From Bdellovibrionales bacterium (GTDB lineage Bacteria; Bdellovibrionota; Bdellovibrionia; Bdellovibrionales; Bdellovibrionaceae), in NCBI GenBank assembly GCA_016713585.1, contig JADJOV010000023.1:310001-374000 (forward strand): a DNA stretch of 64,000 nucleotides, in the 5' to 3' direction. Of this stretch, positions 38,641 through 47,626 are shown piece by piece. Numbering within the stretch: position 1 is the stretch's first letter; every line of letters starts with the position of its first letter. The notes under the pieces were generated by a model. That model searched no databases, was not told the origin of the DNA, and worked only from the letters and a program-made list of their open reading frames with translations. Both the position numbers and the translations under genes were made by a program.

Positions 38641-39329
38641 AAAGACCAAAGGCAGGCTTCTCGCTTGTTGAAGTGATGGTTGTCCTTGGTATCATATCAA
38701 TCGCGTTTGTTTTTATCATGGGCTTGATCGAGATGGTTAATTCAGAACGACAGCGTACGATCGTTATTACAACCTTAGAAAGTCTTCGCAATCGCACAGC
38801 ACAATACATGATCCGTAACGATTCGCGGAAAAAAACGCTAGAATCTGGTGCTAACTTTGTTCAGTTGTGTGCACCAGCAGTTCTCCCTTGTACTGTTGAA
38901 TACGAAGGAAGTTTTAAACTTGTTGATGCTTTAGGAAATACCGTCGTTGATTCTAATATTGCAACAACTGGGTTCAATATTAATGGTGAAGCATGCAACA
39001 CTTTTGATGCCATAAATGGGAATGATGCCTGTCCTATACGTCTTGAATTAAGATGGAAAGGGCCTTGTAAGCCAACAGATGCTAATGTTATCCCAGCAAC
39101 GGCCTGTCCTAGTCCAATTTTGTTTTTATCTGGAGACTTCGTCTTCAAGCCGAAATCGAATAAATTTGGAACCTTTAATATGAAACGCTTTCATTTTTCA
39201 GAACTTGATTTTGGAGCGGAATCTCCGGATGTCACTTGTTATCGCCTTGGTGGCACCTGGTACCCGCCCGCTGTCCCAGGTGCTAGAGGAAGATGTGCCT
39301 TACCTTCAGATTCTATCGAGTGGATATAG
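38637..39329 (+). CDS. Pseudopilin / type IV pilin-like protein
   Basis: MKRPKAG-FSLVEVMVVLGIISIAFV: short basic leader, prepilin peptidase cleavage at G/F, Glu at +5 and the hydrophobic N-terminal helix of type IV pilins or type II secretion pseudopilins. I chose ATG 38637 because it leaves a 7-residue leader. Long soluble domain of ~200 residues with Cys pairs (QLCAPAVLPC, EACNTF, DACPI, GPCKP, ACPSP, TCYRLGG, RCALP). Complete, 230 residues. Its last ~55 codons are copied at 42956-43105. Confidence 0.8.
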   Translation: MKRPKAGFSLVEVMVVLGIISIAFVFIMGLIEMVNSERQRTIVITTLESLRNRTAQYMIRNDSRKKTLESGANFVQLCAPAVLPCTVEYEGSFKLVDALGNTVVDSNIATTGFNINGEACNTFDAINGNDACPIRLELRWKGPCKPTDANVIPATACPSPILFLSGDFVFKPKSNKFGTFNMKRFHFSELDFGAESPDVTCYRLGGTWYPPAVPGARGRCALPSDSIEWI

Positions 39330-39379
39330 GAGACGCCGTCATTGTTGGTGCGTTCTCAAGTTTGCGCCGCCAAATTTAG
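39165..39379 (+). repeat. Duplicated segment X, original (3' end of pseudopilin 1)
   Basis: Matches 42956-43184 essentially base for base from TTTGGAACCTTTAATATG to GCCGCCAAATTTAG; the second copy has an extra ~14 bases (a repeat of GAGACGCC) near 43131. Confidence 0.9.
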
Positions 39380-39596
39380 AACAACCTACTTTTTCGCGCT
39401 AACTCGGCTTCTTTCTTCCTTATGTGACTTCCTTGCGATTTCACAACCCTCGGAGAATTTGAAATCTGATATAGAGCCGACACTGTTATGTTTTTTAACA
39501 CACCTGCCTACTTCCTAACCAGTCAGTTCGAATCAGCAGAGCCTAAAGTTGGCACCTGACTTTGCAAAGAATAAGAAAACTAGATTTGGGGGAAAC

Positions 39597-40886
39597 ATGA
39601 AACATTCAAGACATATTTTACTAGGGTTGTTGGTGATCACAAGTTATCAAAATTGTGCCCAACCTGAATTTCAATTAGCGACTACCAGCAATAAAGCTAT
39701 CCAGTCGGTAGAACCAAAGGAGATAGCAATCGCCCAGCCTCTGACCCCGCAACCGCCTACGGTCCAGCCGGCTGAATCGGCGGCGCCGTCGACAACCTCA
39801 CCTGCCGTGAAGCAAAGGCAGCCATCCTCAGAAAGAGCGGCTGTCACGCCGCGGATACCGGTCTCGGCCCAACAGCCGGCTGTCCCGCCTCTGTCGCCAC
39901 CAGCGCAACCCCAACAAGCTCCCGCTCCCCAACAGGCTCCGGTCGTGCCACAGTCACAAGTGCCGCCTACGGCTGCTGCTGTTGAGGATTGGATTATCAC
40001 GTCTTTCGTGATAGAGTATGACAGTAATCTTAAACCAGGGTCCTACTCCTCGGATATGAATGGAACAGTTCTAGAACCAGGAAACCGCACCTTAGTTAAT
40101 GGTCTCAATCGAATTGCGACTTTTGAAGAAATTGCTAGCAATACTCCCCTAACGATAGAAGCGGGCGTAAGAGCCTCACCGACAAAAGTGACTATCACAG
40201 AATGTGACAGGCATCACTTCAACAATTGCAAGGTCCATGATGTTGATCCGAACAAGCTCTCGTGGTCATTTGAGGGTCGAGAGAACACAAGCACTCTCAA
40301 TTCAATGTTTCTTTGTGTGAACACCGGCCAGAGCGTTGCTGAGAAACGAGGAGTTGTCGACTGTGGCGCTCAGGGCGTCGGAATGGTCATGATTTTTGAC
40401 AAAGATCCCACCCTTTTACCTGCAAATCTTCTTCTTCCTCGACGTGGGACTCTGGGATTTTCTAACTCACGTGGTTATGCAGAAGGAACATTTGCCGTTA
40501 AGGCCAAAATCCTACCTGATACTCCTGGCCTTGAAAAGTACGCAGGGCAGACTGGTGAATACACGGTTGGTATCAAGAACCGATTGGACTTGAGGCTCTC
40601 AGTCAACACCATCAATATTTTTGCGGCCTATGGTACCCCCCTGGTCACTGTGAATGTACTAGGTGAAGATGGACTGCATGATAACTACACCTTCAAATCG
40701 ATTGGCTGCCAAGCGACGCTTGCCTCTGGGCAAACGATCACAATGACAAAGCGCCAATATGAAAATAGATTTAGCTTCAATCAAAAAATGGCTGACCTCC
40801 CAGCAGGTACAATTGTCCATGTTGATTGCCAAGCAACAACTTTCGATGGACTTGAGATTGCCTCAAAGATCATCCAAACAAAGTGA
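39597..40886 (+). CDS. Lipoprotein with Pro/Gln/Ala-rich linker
   Basis: ATG at 39597 (a frame from 39549 adds 16 unlikely residues). Signal HILLGLLVITSYQNC with a YQNC lipobox. Residues ~35-130 form a Pro/Gln/Ala linker (PAQPQQAPAPQQAPVVPQ), then ~290 residues of globular sequence with Cys pairs (ECDRHHFNNC, FLCVNTG, VDCGAQG, IGCQATL, VDCQATT), consistent with two Ig-like beta domains. Intact. Lies between two pseudopilin genes in the unduplicated part of the locus; no counterpart in the second copy. Confidence 0.65.
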   Translation: MKHSRHILLGLLVITSYQNCAQPEFQLATTSNKAIQSVEPKEIAIAQPLTPQPPTVQPAESAAPSTTSPAVKQRQPSSERAAVTPRIPVSAQQPAVPPLSPPAQPQQAPAPQQAPVVPQSQVPPTAAAVEDWIITSFVIEYDSNLKPGSYSSDMNGTVLEPGNRTLVNGLNRIATFEEIASNTPLTIEAGVRASPTKVTITECDRHHFNNCKVHDVDPNKLSWSFEGRENTSTLNSMFLCVNTGQSVAEKRGVVDCGAQGVGMVMIFDKDPTLLPANLLLPRRGTLGFSNSRGYAEGTFAVKAKILPDTPGLEKYAGQTGEYTVGIKNRLDLRLSVNTINIFAAYGTPLVTVNVLGEDGLHDNYTFKSIGCQATLASGQTITMTKRQYENRFSFNQKMADLPAGTIVHVDCQATTFDGLEIASKIIQTK

Positions 40887-41099
40887 AGATGTTGACCTAA
40901 ATCATTATTACTGGAGAGATCGGGTTATGTTTTTGATTGCAACTGCACAAGGTTTTAATAGGTTAAGAAGATGTGGCGCGTGAATTAACAGCATTGCGCA
41001 GAAAGGATTCTGCACAAATTCATTGATACGTGCTACCATAACTCGAAAGCAAAAGTGATTAAGTCCCGCAGTTAAAGTCCCTTGCAAATCTGGAGTTCA

Positions 41100-41394
41100 G
41101 TACATTAGGCCGTAAATACATTTTGAGGAAATTGGCGATTGGATTTATCAAGGCGGCTTTGGTCCGCTGATGAATTGTTATAAAGAAACAGAAAAGGTGG
41201 GATACACACAAGAAACTCTTCGAATACAGAGTGACAAGTGCTCTGTCTGAGGGAATCGATAATGTCATAGAAACCGTGAAGCGAAAGGCCTATGGCTATC
41301 GAAGCATAGTTACTTTCGACTCAAAATTATGCAGTGTATGCAGCTAGTTAAACTCGAGATATTGCCCAATGTAAAATCAGCTACTTACACTTTT
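41100..41394 (+). pseudogene. ISL3-type transposase remnant
   Basis: The plus strand from ~41227 reads SALSEGIDNVIETVKRKAYG, then after a one-base slip YFRLKIMQCMQLV. This is the C-terminal signature of ISL3 (IS204/IS1001/IS1165) transposases, normally S-x-x-x-E-x-x-N-x-x-I-K-x-x-K-R-x-A-Y-G-Y-R-x-x-x-Y-F. About 60-90 codons remain, with stops upstream. The remaining bases of 40887-41407 show no other gene. It marks an old insertion inside the surface locus. Confidence 0.6.
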
Positions 41395-41407
41395 TTGATA
41401 TAGAGCC

Positions 41408-42228
41408 CTAAGATTGTCCAATTCTAGGACGATTCTGAAAACAATCTATCCTGGACTTTCTTTTCAGGATATCCTGACCGAGAAGAAGCGGAAATGCTCT
41501 TGGGGAAGATTTCATGTCAGTCGTCCGGGATGTATTCTGAAAATATCAAGGGGTGCGCCTATGCGAAAGCAATCAGACCAGTCAGGCTTTAGTCTTGTTC
41601 AAATCCTTATGGGAGTGACCATAGTTTCTATCCTATCGGTTGGGGTCATGGCCTTGCTGGATAATATGAACCAGCAGCTCACGCGAACCCGCACTATGGG
41701 CACCCGAGATGCCTTGGTCCGCCAGGTTAAAGATATCATTCAAACCGCCAGCTCCTACTCCTATACTCTTGGTCTCCAGGACAAAGACAATGCGACCTTT
41801 AAATTGTGTATGGAAGGGGCCACTCCGCCAGCCAATGATCTATGCATCGCCAAGGATCCTGCAGATCAACCCCTCACCTACGGCGTTTCGTTCTACGGTG
41901 TTGGTGGCACCCAAGCCGTTTCGGGTGGATTGGGTAATCCTGCCAAGTATAATGCAGACGGAACAAAATGTGATTCCCAAAACCAGGCCAATTGTCCTTT
42001 GGAGGTCGAGACCTGGTTCCAACCAATATGTATTGTTGGCAAGGACTGCGCCAAGGCGGACGATCTGCTCGTCTTCTTTTCAGTGAAAAGTGCTGCCAAT
42101 GCCCAGTATCAGGTGAAGACGATTTCAAACATAGGTACACCAACTGCCTATTCAACACTCACACGAGTCGTCGAGCCGCCTCCGCCAGATGTGCTTGCTG
42201 GTGGTGGTGGTGGTGGTGGTGGTGGGAG
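41408..42228 (+). repeat. Duplicated segment B, first copy (leader and conserved part of pseudopilin 2)
   Basis: Near-identical to 43370-44176: only a handful of substitutions and three short indels in ~810 bases. Similarity stops at the GGT run. Confidence 0.9.
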
Positions 42229-42728
42229 TCTAACTTGTTTCAATGCAGCGAAAATTAACGGCCTGGGAATGAGGCAGGATGTGCCGTTATGTTGCACAGT
42301 AATTGGTGGGGGCAAGGTTGGCTGTGCCCGAGCTCCAAGATGATTTTAATGGGGGAGTCAGTGGGATTATAAGAACCGGCAACCGTGCCTCGGCACAATG
42401 GAAATATCATGGATATGTATTGGATATTCCGAGGACCAACATCATCATATTGTATACAGAATGGGGCAGATTTCGGGGTTTCTCGGAGTTTTCCTGAGGA
42501 GGTCTTCCATGGGTCATATTATATGGGTGCTTGTCCTGATTTAACTCTGCCCTGCATTATAGACAAACCTTCAAAGGCAGACTTATTTGTTCGGTCGATA
42601 CAGGTGTTATCCCTGAGACGGCCCTGATGTTAACGAAGAACGGCCTCAACAACCGGCCGGCTCCTGCTTCCTTTGAGTTAAGAGCAACAAAACTGACAAA
42701 TATTTATGAATGCACGAACCCGCCCTGA
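41561..42728 (+). CDS. Pseudopilin with poly-Gly linker and variable C-terminal domain, copy 1 (frameshifted after 42330)
   Basis: ATG at 41561: MRKQSDQSG-FSLVQILMGVTIVSILSVG, a prepilin leader with cleavage at G/F (Gln where most have Glu at +5). Soluble part to VVEPPPPDVLA, then nine Gly (GGT repeat, 42200-42226), then a C-terminal domain beginning SLTCFNAAK with PLCCTVIGG. Slips near 42335, 42480 and 42580; the last frame ends NIYECTNPP at 42726-42728. The first ~220 residues are nearly identical at DNA level to copy 2 at 43522-44685, while the part after the Gly run is only distantly similar. About 388 residues. Confidence 0.65.
42200..42226 (+). repeat. (GGT)n trinucleotide repeat in pseudopilin linker
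   Basis: Eight GGT plus GGG give nine Gly in copy 1; at 44158-44178 copy 2 has five GGT, GGC and GGG for seven Gly. Slippage would change linker length in frame. Confidence 0.8.
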
Positions 42729-42955
42729 TTTTTGTTTGTGCGAGCAAAGGATCATCGAATGAGCATTAATCTGCCCGCCCCCAGACTCAGTCGAGTTCTT
42801 TCACAACTTGCAGTTGGCGCGGGATTTTTCATATTTTGTTTAATTGTGTCGGTGGCGGCTTTTGGCGACCACCTTGACCTCCTGACCGCTCATTTCCTTT
42901 CGCCGTCGGCACTTGGTTCGAATATGCAGAGGATTCAACAGAGTTTCATTTCAAC
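42726..42955 (+). repeat. Duplicated segment C, first copy (start of signal-peptidase-like gene)
   Basis: Matches 44683-44908 from the shared TGA stop (TGATTTTTGTTTGTGCGAGC) to TTTCATTTCAAC, where the first copy breaks off. Confidence 0.9.
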
Positions 42956-42974
42956 TTTGGAACCTTTAATATGA
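42759..42974 (+). pseudogene. Truncated first copy of the signal-peptidase-like gene
   Basis: MSINLPAPRLSRVLSQLAVG with membrane helix GFFIFCLIVSVAAFGD and HFLSPSALGSNM, almost identical to the start of the gene at 44716. At 42955/42956 the sequence jumps into a copy of the first pseudopilin's 3' end, so the catalytic Ser and Lys segments are missing. It is the product of the tandem duplication. Confidence 0.8.
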
Positions 42975-43184
42975 AACGCTTTCATTTTTCAGAACTTGAT
43001 TTTGGAGCGGAATCTCCGGATGTCACTTGTTATCGCCTTGGTGGCACCTGGTACCCGCCCGCTGTCCCAGGTGCTAGAGGAAGATGTGCCTTACCTTCAG
43101 ATTCTATCGAGTGGATATAGGAGACGCCGTCTAAGAGACGCCTTCATTGTTGGTGCGTTCTCAAGTTTGCGCCGCCAAATTTAG
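42956..43184 (+). repeat. Duplicated segment X, second copy
   Basis: Copy of 39165-39379, joined directly to the truncated signal-peptidase gene; the join at 42956 shares only TTT with both parents. Between 43185 and 43369 a unique A/T-rich non-coding stretch follows. Confidence 0.9.
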
Positions 43185-43369
43185 CACTCCAGTGGGAATT
43201 GAGTCAGTGAATCTAAAATCAAAGACTTTTTCTCATGGACGCGAGGTCAGACTCAAAAACCGAGCGTAATCAAATCCTCAAATTACGCGCCAAATTCAAA
43301 ATTAACAGTATCAAAAAATTTGTATTATTTTGAGATACCAGCTTTTTCAGCCGATCGATCTTTTTTCCG

Positions 43370-44176
43370 CTAAGATTGTCCAATTCTAGGACGATTCTGA
43401 AAACAATCTATCCTGGACTTTCTTTTCAGGATATCCTGACCGAGAAGAAGCGGAAATGCTCTTGGGGAAGATTTCATGTCAGTCGTCCGGGATGTATTCT
43501 GAAAATATCAAAGGTGCGCCTATGAAAGCAATCAGACCAGTCAGGCTTTAGTCTTGTTCAAATCCTTATGGGAGTGACCATAGTTTCTATCCTATCGGTT
43601 GGGGTCATGGCCTTGCTGGATAATATGAACCAGCAGCTCACGCGAACCCGCACTATGGGCACCCGAGATGCCTTGGTCCGCCAGGTTAAAGATATCATTC
43701 AAACCGCCAGCTCCTACTCCTATACTCTTGGTCTCCAGGACAAAGACAATGCGACCTTTAAATTGTGTATGGAAGGGGCCACTCCGCCAGCCAATGATCT
43801 ATGCATCGCCAAGGATCCTGCAGATCAACCCTCACCTACGGCGTTTCGTTCTACGGTGTTGGTGGCACCCAAGCCGTTTCGGGTGGATTGGGTAATCCTG
43901 CCAAGTATAATGCAGACGGAACAAAATGTGATGCCCAAAACCAGACCAATTGTCCTTTGGAGGTCGAGACCTGGTTCCAACCAATATGTAATGTTGGCAA
44001 GGACTGCGCAAAGGCGGACGATCTGCTCGTCTTCTTTTCAGTGAAAAGTGCTGCCAATGCCCAGTATCAGGTGAAGACGATTTCAAACATAGGTACACCA
44101 ACTGCCTATTCAACACTCACACGAGTCGTCGAGCCGCCTCCGCCAGATGTGCTTGCTGGTGGTGGTGGTGGTGGCG
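43370..44176 (+). repeat. Duplicated segment B, second copy
   Basis: Copy of 41408-42228 starting CTAAGATTGTCCAATTCTAG. Lacks two bases next to the start codon and one C at ~43831 compared with copy 1. Confidence 0.9.
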
Positions 44177-44685
44177 GGAATTTTAGTTGCTTTAGTTTTA
44201 CTGATGGTGGTCTTTCTAAGCCGTTTTGCTGTACTATGCTAGGAAACACCCTTGCGTGTACAGAAGTTGTTAAGCAGGCAAATGTCGCCGCAATCGAAGG
44301 TGGTCCACAGAATGCTGCCTTTTATGCTGGAAGCCTATCTGAAAAATTTGGCACCTGGAAAAAACGTGGGTATGTGTTGGGTCAGGTTTTGTCCAGCGGT
44401 GCAGGTTACGGAGTATATCGTCTCAAAGACGAGGTCCTCCCTAGCCTCGGCGCCGTTGGAGAGGGACCTAACGAGCAGCGACCAAATTTTTCCTATCGTG
44501 CCGCCTGTCCTGAATTATCTTCAGCGTGTTTGCTGCCCCCGCCAGGCCGCCACATTACTTGTACTGTTTTTTTGCGCAACGTCCCAGCAAGTAACATGGA
44601 AAGGGTACTTAAACCTAACGAATCTCTAGCTTTCCTAATAAGCACCACTGTTAGCGATGTCTATGAATGCAAGGCCGCGCCTTGA
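43522..44685 (+). CDS. Pseudopilin with poly-Gly linker and variable C-terminal domain, copy 2 (frameshifted)
   Basis: Same leader and conserved domain as copy 1; two bases are missing near the ATG at 43522 and one C near 43831, each breaking the frame relative to copy 1. After seven Gly the C-terminal domain reads NFSCFSFTDGG, PFCCTMLGNTLACTE, GTWKKRGYVLGQVLSSG, AACPELSSACLLPPPG, ending DVYECKAAP. Alignment to copy 1 keeps the Cys framework (C, CC, C, A-C-P-x-L, Y-E-C) and W-K-x-x-G-Y-V-L but little else. About 388 residues. Likely surface-exposed tip domain of a pilus-like fibre. Confidence 0.65.
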
Positions 44686-44908
44686 TTTTTGTTTGTGCGA
44701 GCAAAGGATCATCGAATGAGCATTAATCTGCCCGCCCCCAGGCTTAGTCGAGTTCTTTCACAACTTGCAGTTGGCGCGGGATTTTTCATATTTTGTTTAA
44801 TTGTGTCGGTGGCGGCTTTGGCGACCACCTTGACCTCCTGACCGCTCATTTCCTTTCGCCGTCGGCACTTGGTTCGAATATGCAGAATCAACAGAATTTC
44901 ATTTCAAC
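44683..44908 (+). repeat. Duplicated segment C, second copy
   Basis: Copy of 42726-42955; continues into the complete signal-peptidase-like gene. Confidence 0.9.
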
Positions 44909-45337
44909 TTTTGTTGTGAAAGGGCATTCCATGGTGCCGCTCTTTTCGGAGGGGCAAGTGATTTCGTTGAACAATTTTGCCCGCGAAAGGGTGTCGCGGA
45001 CCTCAAGCGAGATTCCGCAATCGTCATACATGGTCAGGCTCGGAAGCTCCTCCTCAAGCGAGTGGCCGCAGTCCCTGGCGATTCTTTTGAGGTTCGCGAT
45101 GGGGCTCCTTTTCAAGGGGCAGAATTGTTAGTGAACGGAAAGAGATGGGGAATAGCAGAAAGCTCGCCTCGAAAATTTACGCCAACACTCGCTGCTAGTT
45201 TGAAGCGATTGGTTGCTTACTTTCGCGGAAAAATACCACCTAATTCAATTTTAGCTCTCGGGTTGAGTCAAGATTCCTATGACTCTGTGTCTATTGGCTT
45301 GATCAGCACCGAAGACATTCTCGGCGTGGTTCGCTAA
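44716..45337 (+). CDS. Signal peptidase I-like protein (frameshifted)
   Basis: ATG at 44716, N-terminal membrane helix, then after a slip at ~44817 SPSALGSNMQNQQNF and VVKGHSMVPLFSEGQVI with the S-M-x-P catalytic serine motif. After slips at ~44990 and ~45060, LLLKRVAAVPGDSFEVRDG carries the K-R-V-x-A-x-P-G-D lysine box, and NSILALGLSQDSYDSVSIGL replaces the usual G-D-N-x-x-x-S-x-D-S-R box with G-L-S-Q-D-S-Y-D-S. About 207 residues. A dedicated leader peptidase of the pseudopilin/lipoprotein locus is likely; a TraF/S26-type role is an alternative. Confidence 0.7.
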
Positions 45338-45488
45338 GGACAATCTGCCAGGTTTCCCAAGCAGGACCTCCGACCAAATGCTAAATGTGGGCATTCGGGG
45401 TTGTCGTGGACGTCGTTTCTTAGTCCAGAATATCAGATGATAGCTCGAGAAGATTTTCGTTTGTGCCTTTTTCTGACACAATAGACCC

Positions 45489-46152
45489 ATGAAACGAATA
45501 TATTTTATGACTTTAGTCTGGCTTGCAATTTCGCGCGTGGTTGCGGCTGAAGAATTGACTCCAAAAACAGATCCCTTTGATCTTCCACAAGTCGTCGCTG
45601 TCGAAAACAAGAAATTCAACCCCTTGCGAGACATCACATTACAGATTGGAATCTTGCCTTTGGATGCTTTTTACAAGGCCTTGACCGGTGGAGTGACCTA
45701 CACCCACAGCTTCCAAGTCTTATCTGTCCTGGGAGGTCATTAACGCCAATTATGCCTCAATCCAGGATACGAATTTGAAACGAGACCTCATAAACAACTT
45801 TAGTGTTAAACCGCAGGGCATTTTGGATAGCATCAAGTATCATGTGGCGACTCATGTGGTGTACACTCCAATTTATTCGAAAAATCTTCTTTTCAACAAT
45901 GAAGTCATGCATGGGGAGTGGAGTTTTGTTGGAGGCGCCGGAATGGTCGGATATACCTCTGGTGATACCGCGCCAATGTATGGGGGTGGCCTGATTGGAA
46001 GATTCTTTAAAAGCAATATAGTCTCATATAAATTCGATGCGCGGATTTATGCACAAACTGCGCAAAACAAAAGTTCTGATCTATTGCTGATGTTAAATAT
46101 CGGAATGTCTTTTGAAATTGGTGGTCGAACACAAAGGGGAAGAACTCTTTGA
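45489..46152 (+). CDS. Outer-membrane beta-barrel protein of the gliding cluster (frameshifted at ~45735)
   Basis: Signal peptide MTLVWLAISRVVAAEEL. Opening strands DITLQIGILPLDAFYKALTG and VTYTHSFQ, then after a slip INANYASIQDTNLKRDL, FVGGAGMVGYTSGD, GGGLIGRFF and LLLMLNIGMSFEIGG. The pattern (short N-terminal strap, then F-x-K-A-x-x-x-x-x-x-Y-x-x-H) fits the outer-membrane barrel domain shared by myxobacteria and Bdellovibrio next to glt genes (GltA/GltB-like). About 221 residues. Stop overlaps the next start (TTG 46149). Confidence 0.65.
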
Positions 46153-47603
46153 TCAAGAAGTTTGAAGGTTTGATTTTGAGCTTGGCTCTTATTTTGCCGA
46201 TCTCAGCGATTGGCCAAGTTTATATGGAAGTGCCTTCGTGGCAGTATGTGCCAGTCGACTCAATTTTTTGGGAAAAAGTCAAAAGCCTTCAGCAGAAGAA
46301 AGATCTTTTAGGTGTTATTTCGTTAGCAGAGGAAAAACTGCAAAACGCAAAATCAGAACTTGAGCAAGCTGAAACTCATTATGTAACTGCCATGGCCTGC
46401 CTGGGTCTTCAATACACCTTCTGCACTTACAATTTTTCTATGGAGTTACTCAGAAAAAATCCTGGCTCTATGCCTGCCATTGGCGCCCTTTTCTTGCTTG
46501 AGGAGCTTTTGCAAGAGGAGCTAATTGTGGACGATGAAATTCAACGAGTTCTCAATGTGGGAAATTTCGTGGAAGTTCCAGGAGCTTTGCTGCCCATGAG
46601 CTTGTACTACGTTTTTAAAGACAACCGAAAAAAGAATCTTAAAGAATGGCAACAAGACAACTATAAACGAATTCCAGAAAAAACCTATTGGCGAAATCGA
46701 TTGGCCTTTTACAAAATCCTGAACCTAGTCAAAGTGGGCAAACCCAAGCAAGCCGAAAAAGAGCTTCTCGCCATTGAAAAAGCCAGTGAAAAATACCCAA
46801 AATTCAAAGAAAGAATTCGACTGCAAAGAGCTCGTCTTTTCTATCAGATGGGTCAGTTTAAGGAGGCGGACTCCATTTATTCTGGATTTCTTTCGCAGAG
46901 CCGCGAGTTCGGCAAAATTTTGCTTGAACGAGCTTGGGTTAAGTATTCCCAAAAGGACTTTTCTTTGGCGCTCGGGATGCTTGAATCCCTTAAATCATCT
47001 TACTTCAAAGGAGCAACCCACCCGGAGCAGTACATTCTGTCCATGGTGACCTACCGAGACCTTTGTCACTACGAAGCTGTGATTGAAGCTCACAAGGAGT
47101 TTGAGTCAGTTTTTAAACCCTGGGTTGACCATCTTAAGGAGCAGAAGCCTCTCTTCGAGAATCGCGCCATATTGACCATGGTCTTGCTACAAGCTCAGAA
47201 TATTCCCATTGGAAACATGATTGGGCGAATACGACTTGAACAGGAAAACCTAAAACAGGCAAAGTTTTCTCAGGCCTTTTCAAAAAAACTTGAAACTTTG
47301 TACACTGAGGGCGAGGCGCGCTGGAAAGACTTTGCTAGTCAGGCCCTGGATGGGGATCTTAAAACGGCGTCAGTTGAATTCTTGGATTTTGTCGAGCAAG
47401 CCAAGCTTCTGGACTATATTTCTGGTTTGGATCAGCATCGGATCAAGGCGCGTTTTGAGAGTCGAAACTATAAGGCTCCGCAGGCACAAAAGTATGCGAT
47501 ACAGAAGTTGTTCTGGCCGGTCTTAGGTGAATATTGGTGGAGCGAGATCAATACTTATCGTGTGCTGGCCTCGGATCGCTGTACAGAAGGTGGTACCAAA
47601 TAG
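46149..47603 (+). CDS. TPR-containing periplasmic protein, GltE/AglT-like
   Basis: TTG start overlapping the previous stop. Signal peptide LILSLALILPISAIGQ. 484 residues, mostly helical with TPR-like pairs (GKPKQAEKELLAIEKASEKY, FKERIRLQRARLFYQMGQFK, GKILLERAWVKYSQKDFSLA) and a C-terminal LGEYWWSEINTYRVLASDRC ending in Cys. Size, TPR content, position between an outer-membrane barrel and a very long TPR protein, and the downstream TolQ/TolR genes fit GltE (AglT) of the myxobacterial gliding complex. Assignment of the exact Glt letter is tentative. Intact. Confidence 0.6.
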   Translation: MIKKFEGLILSLALILPISAIGQVYMEVPSWQYVPVDSIFWEKVKSLQQKKDLLGVISLAEEKLQNAKSELEQAETHYVTAMACLGLQYTFCTYNFSMELLRKNPGSMPAIGALFLLEELLQEELIVDDEIQRVLNVGNFVEVPGALLPMSLYYVFKDNRKKNLKEWQQDNYKRIPEKTYWRNRLAFYKILNLVKVGKPKQAEKELLAIEKASEKYPKFKERIRLQRARLFYQMGQFKEADSIYSGFLSQSREFGKILLERAWVKYSQKDFSLALGMLESLKSSYFKGATHPEQYILSMVTYRDLCHYEAVIEAHKEFESVFKPWVDHLKEQKPLFENRAILTMVLLQAQNIPIGNMIGRIRLEQENLKQAKFSQAFSKKLETLYTEGEARWKDFASQALDGDLKTASVEFLDFVEQAKLLDYISGLDQHRIKARFESRNYKAPQAQKYAIQKLFWPVLGEYWWSEINTYRVLASDRCTEGGTK

Positions 47604-47626
47604 GCAGGCAGGACGGTCTGATCAAG

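Noticed and set aside
39500..39545. tRNA-like GTTCGAATC
   Set aside because: No acceptor stem or anticodon arm can be formed around it.
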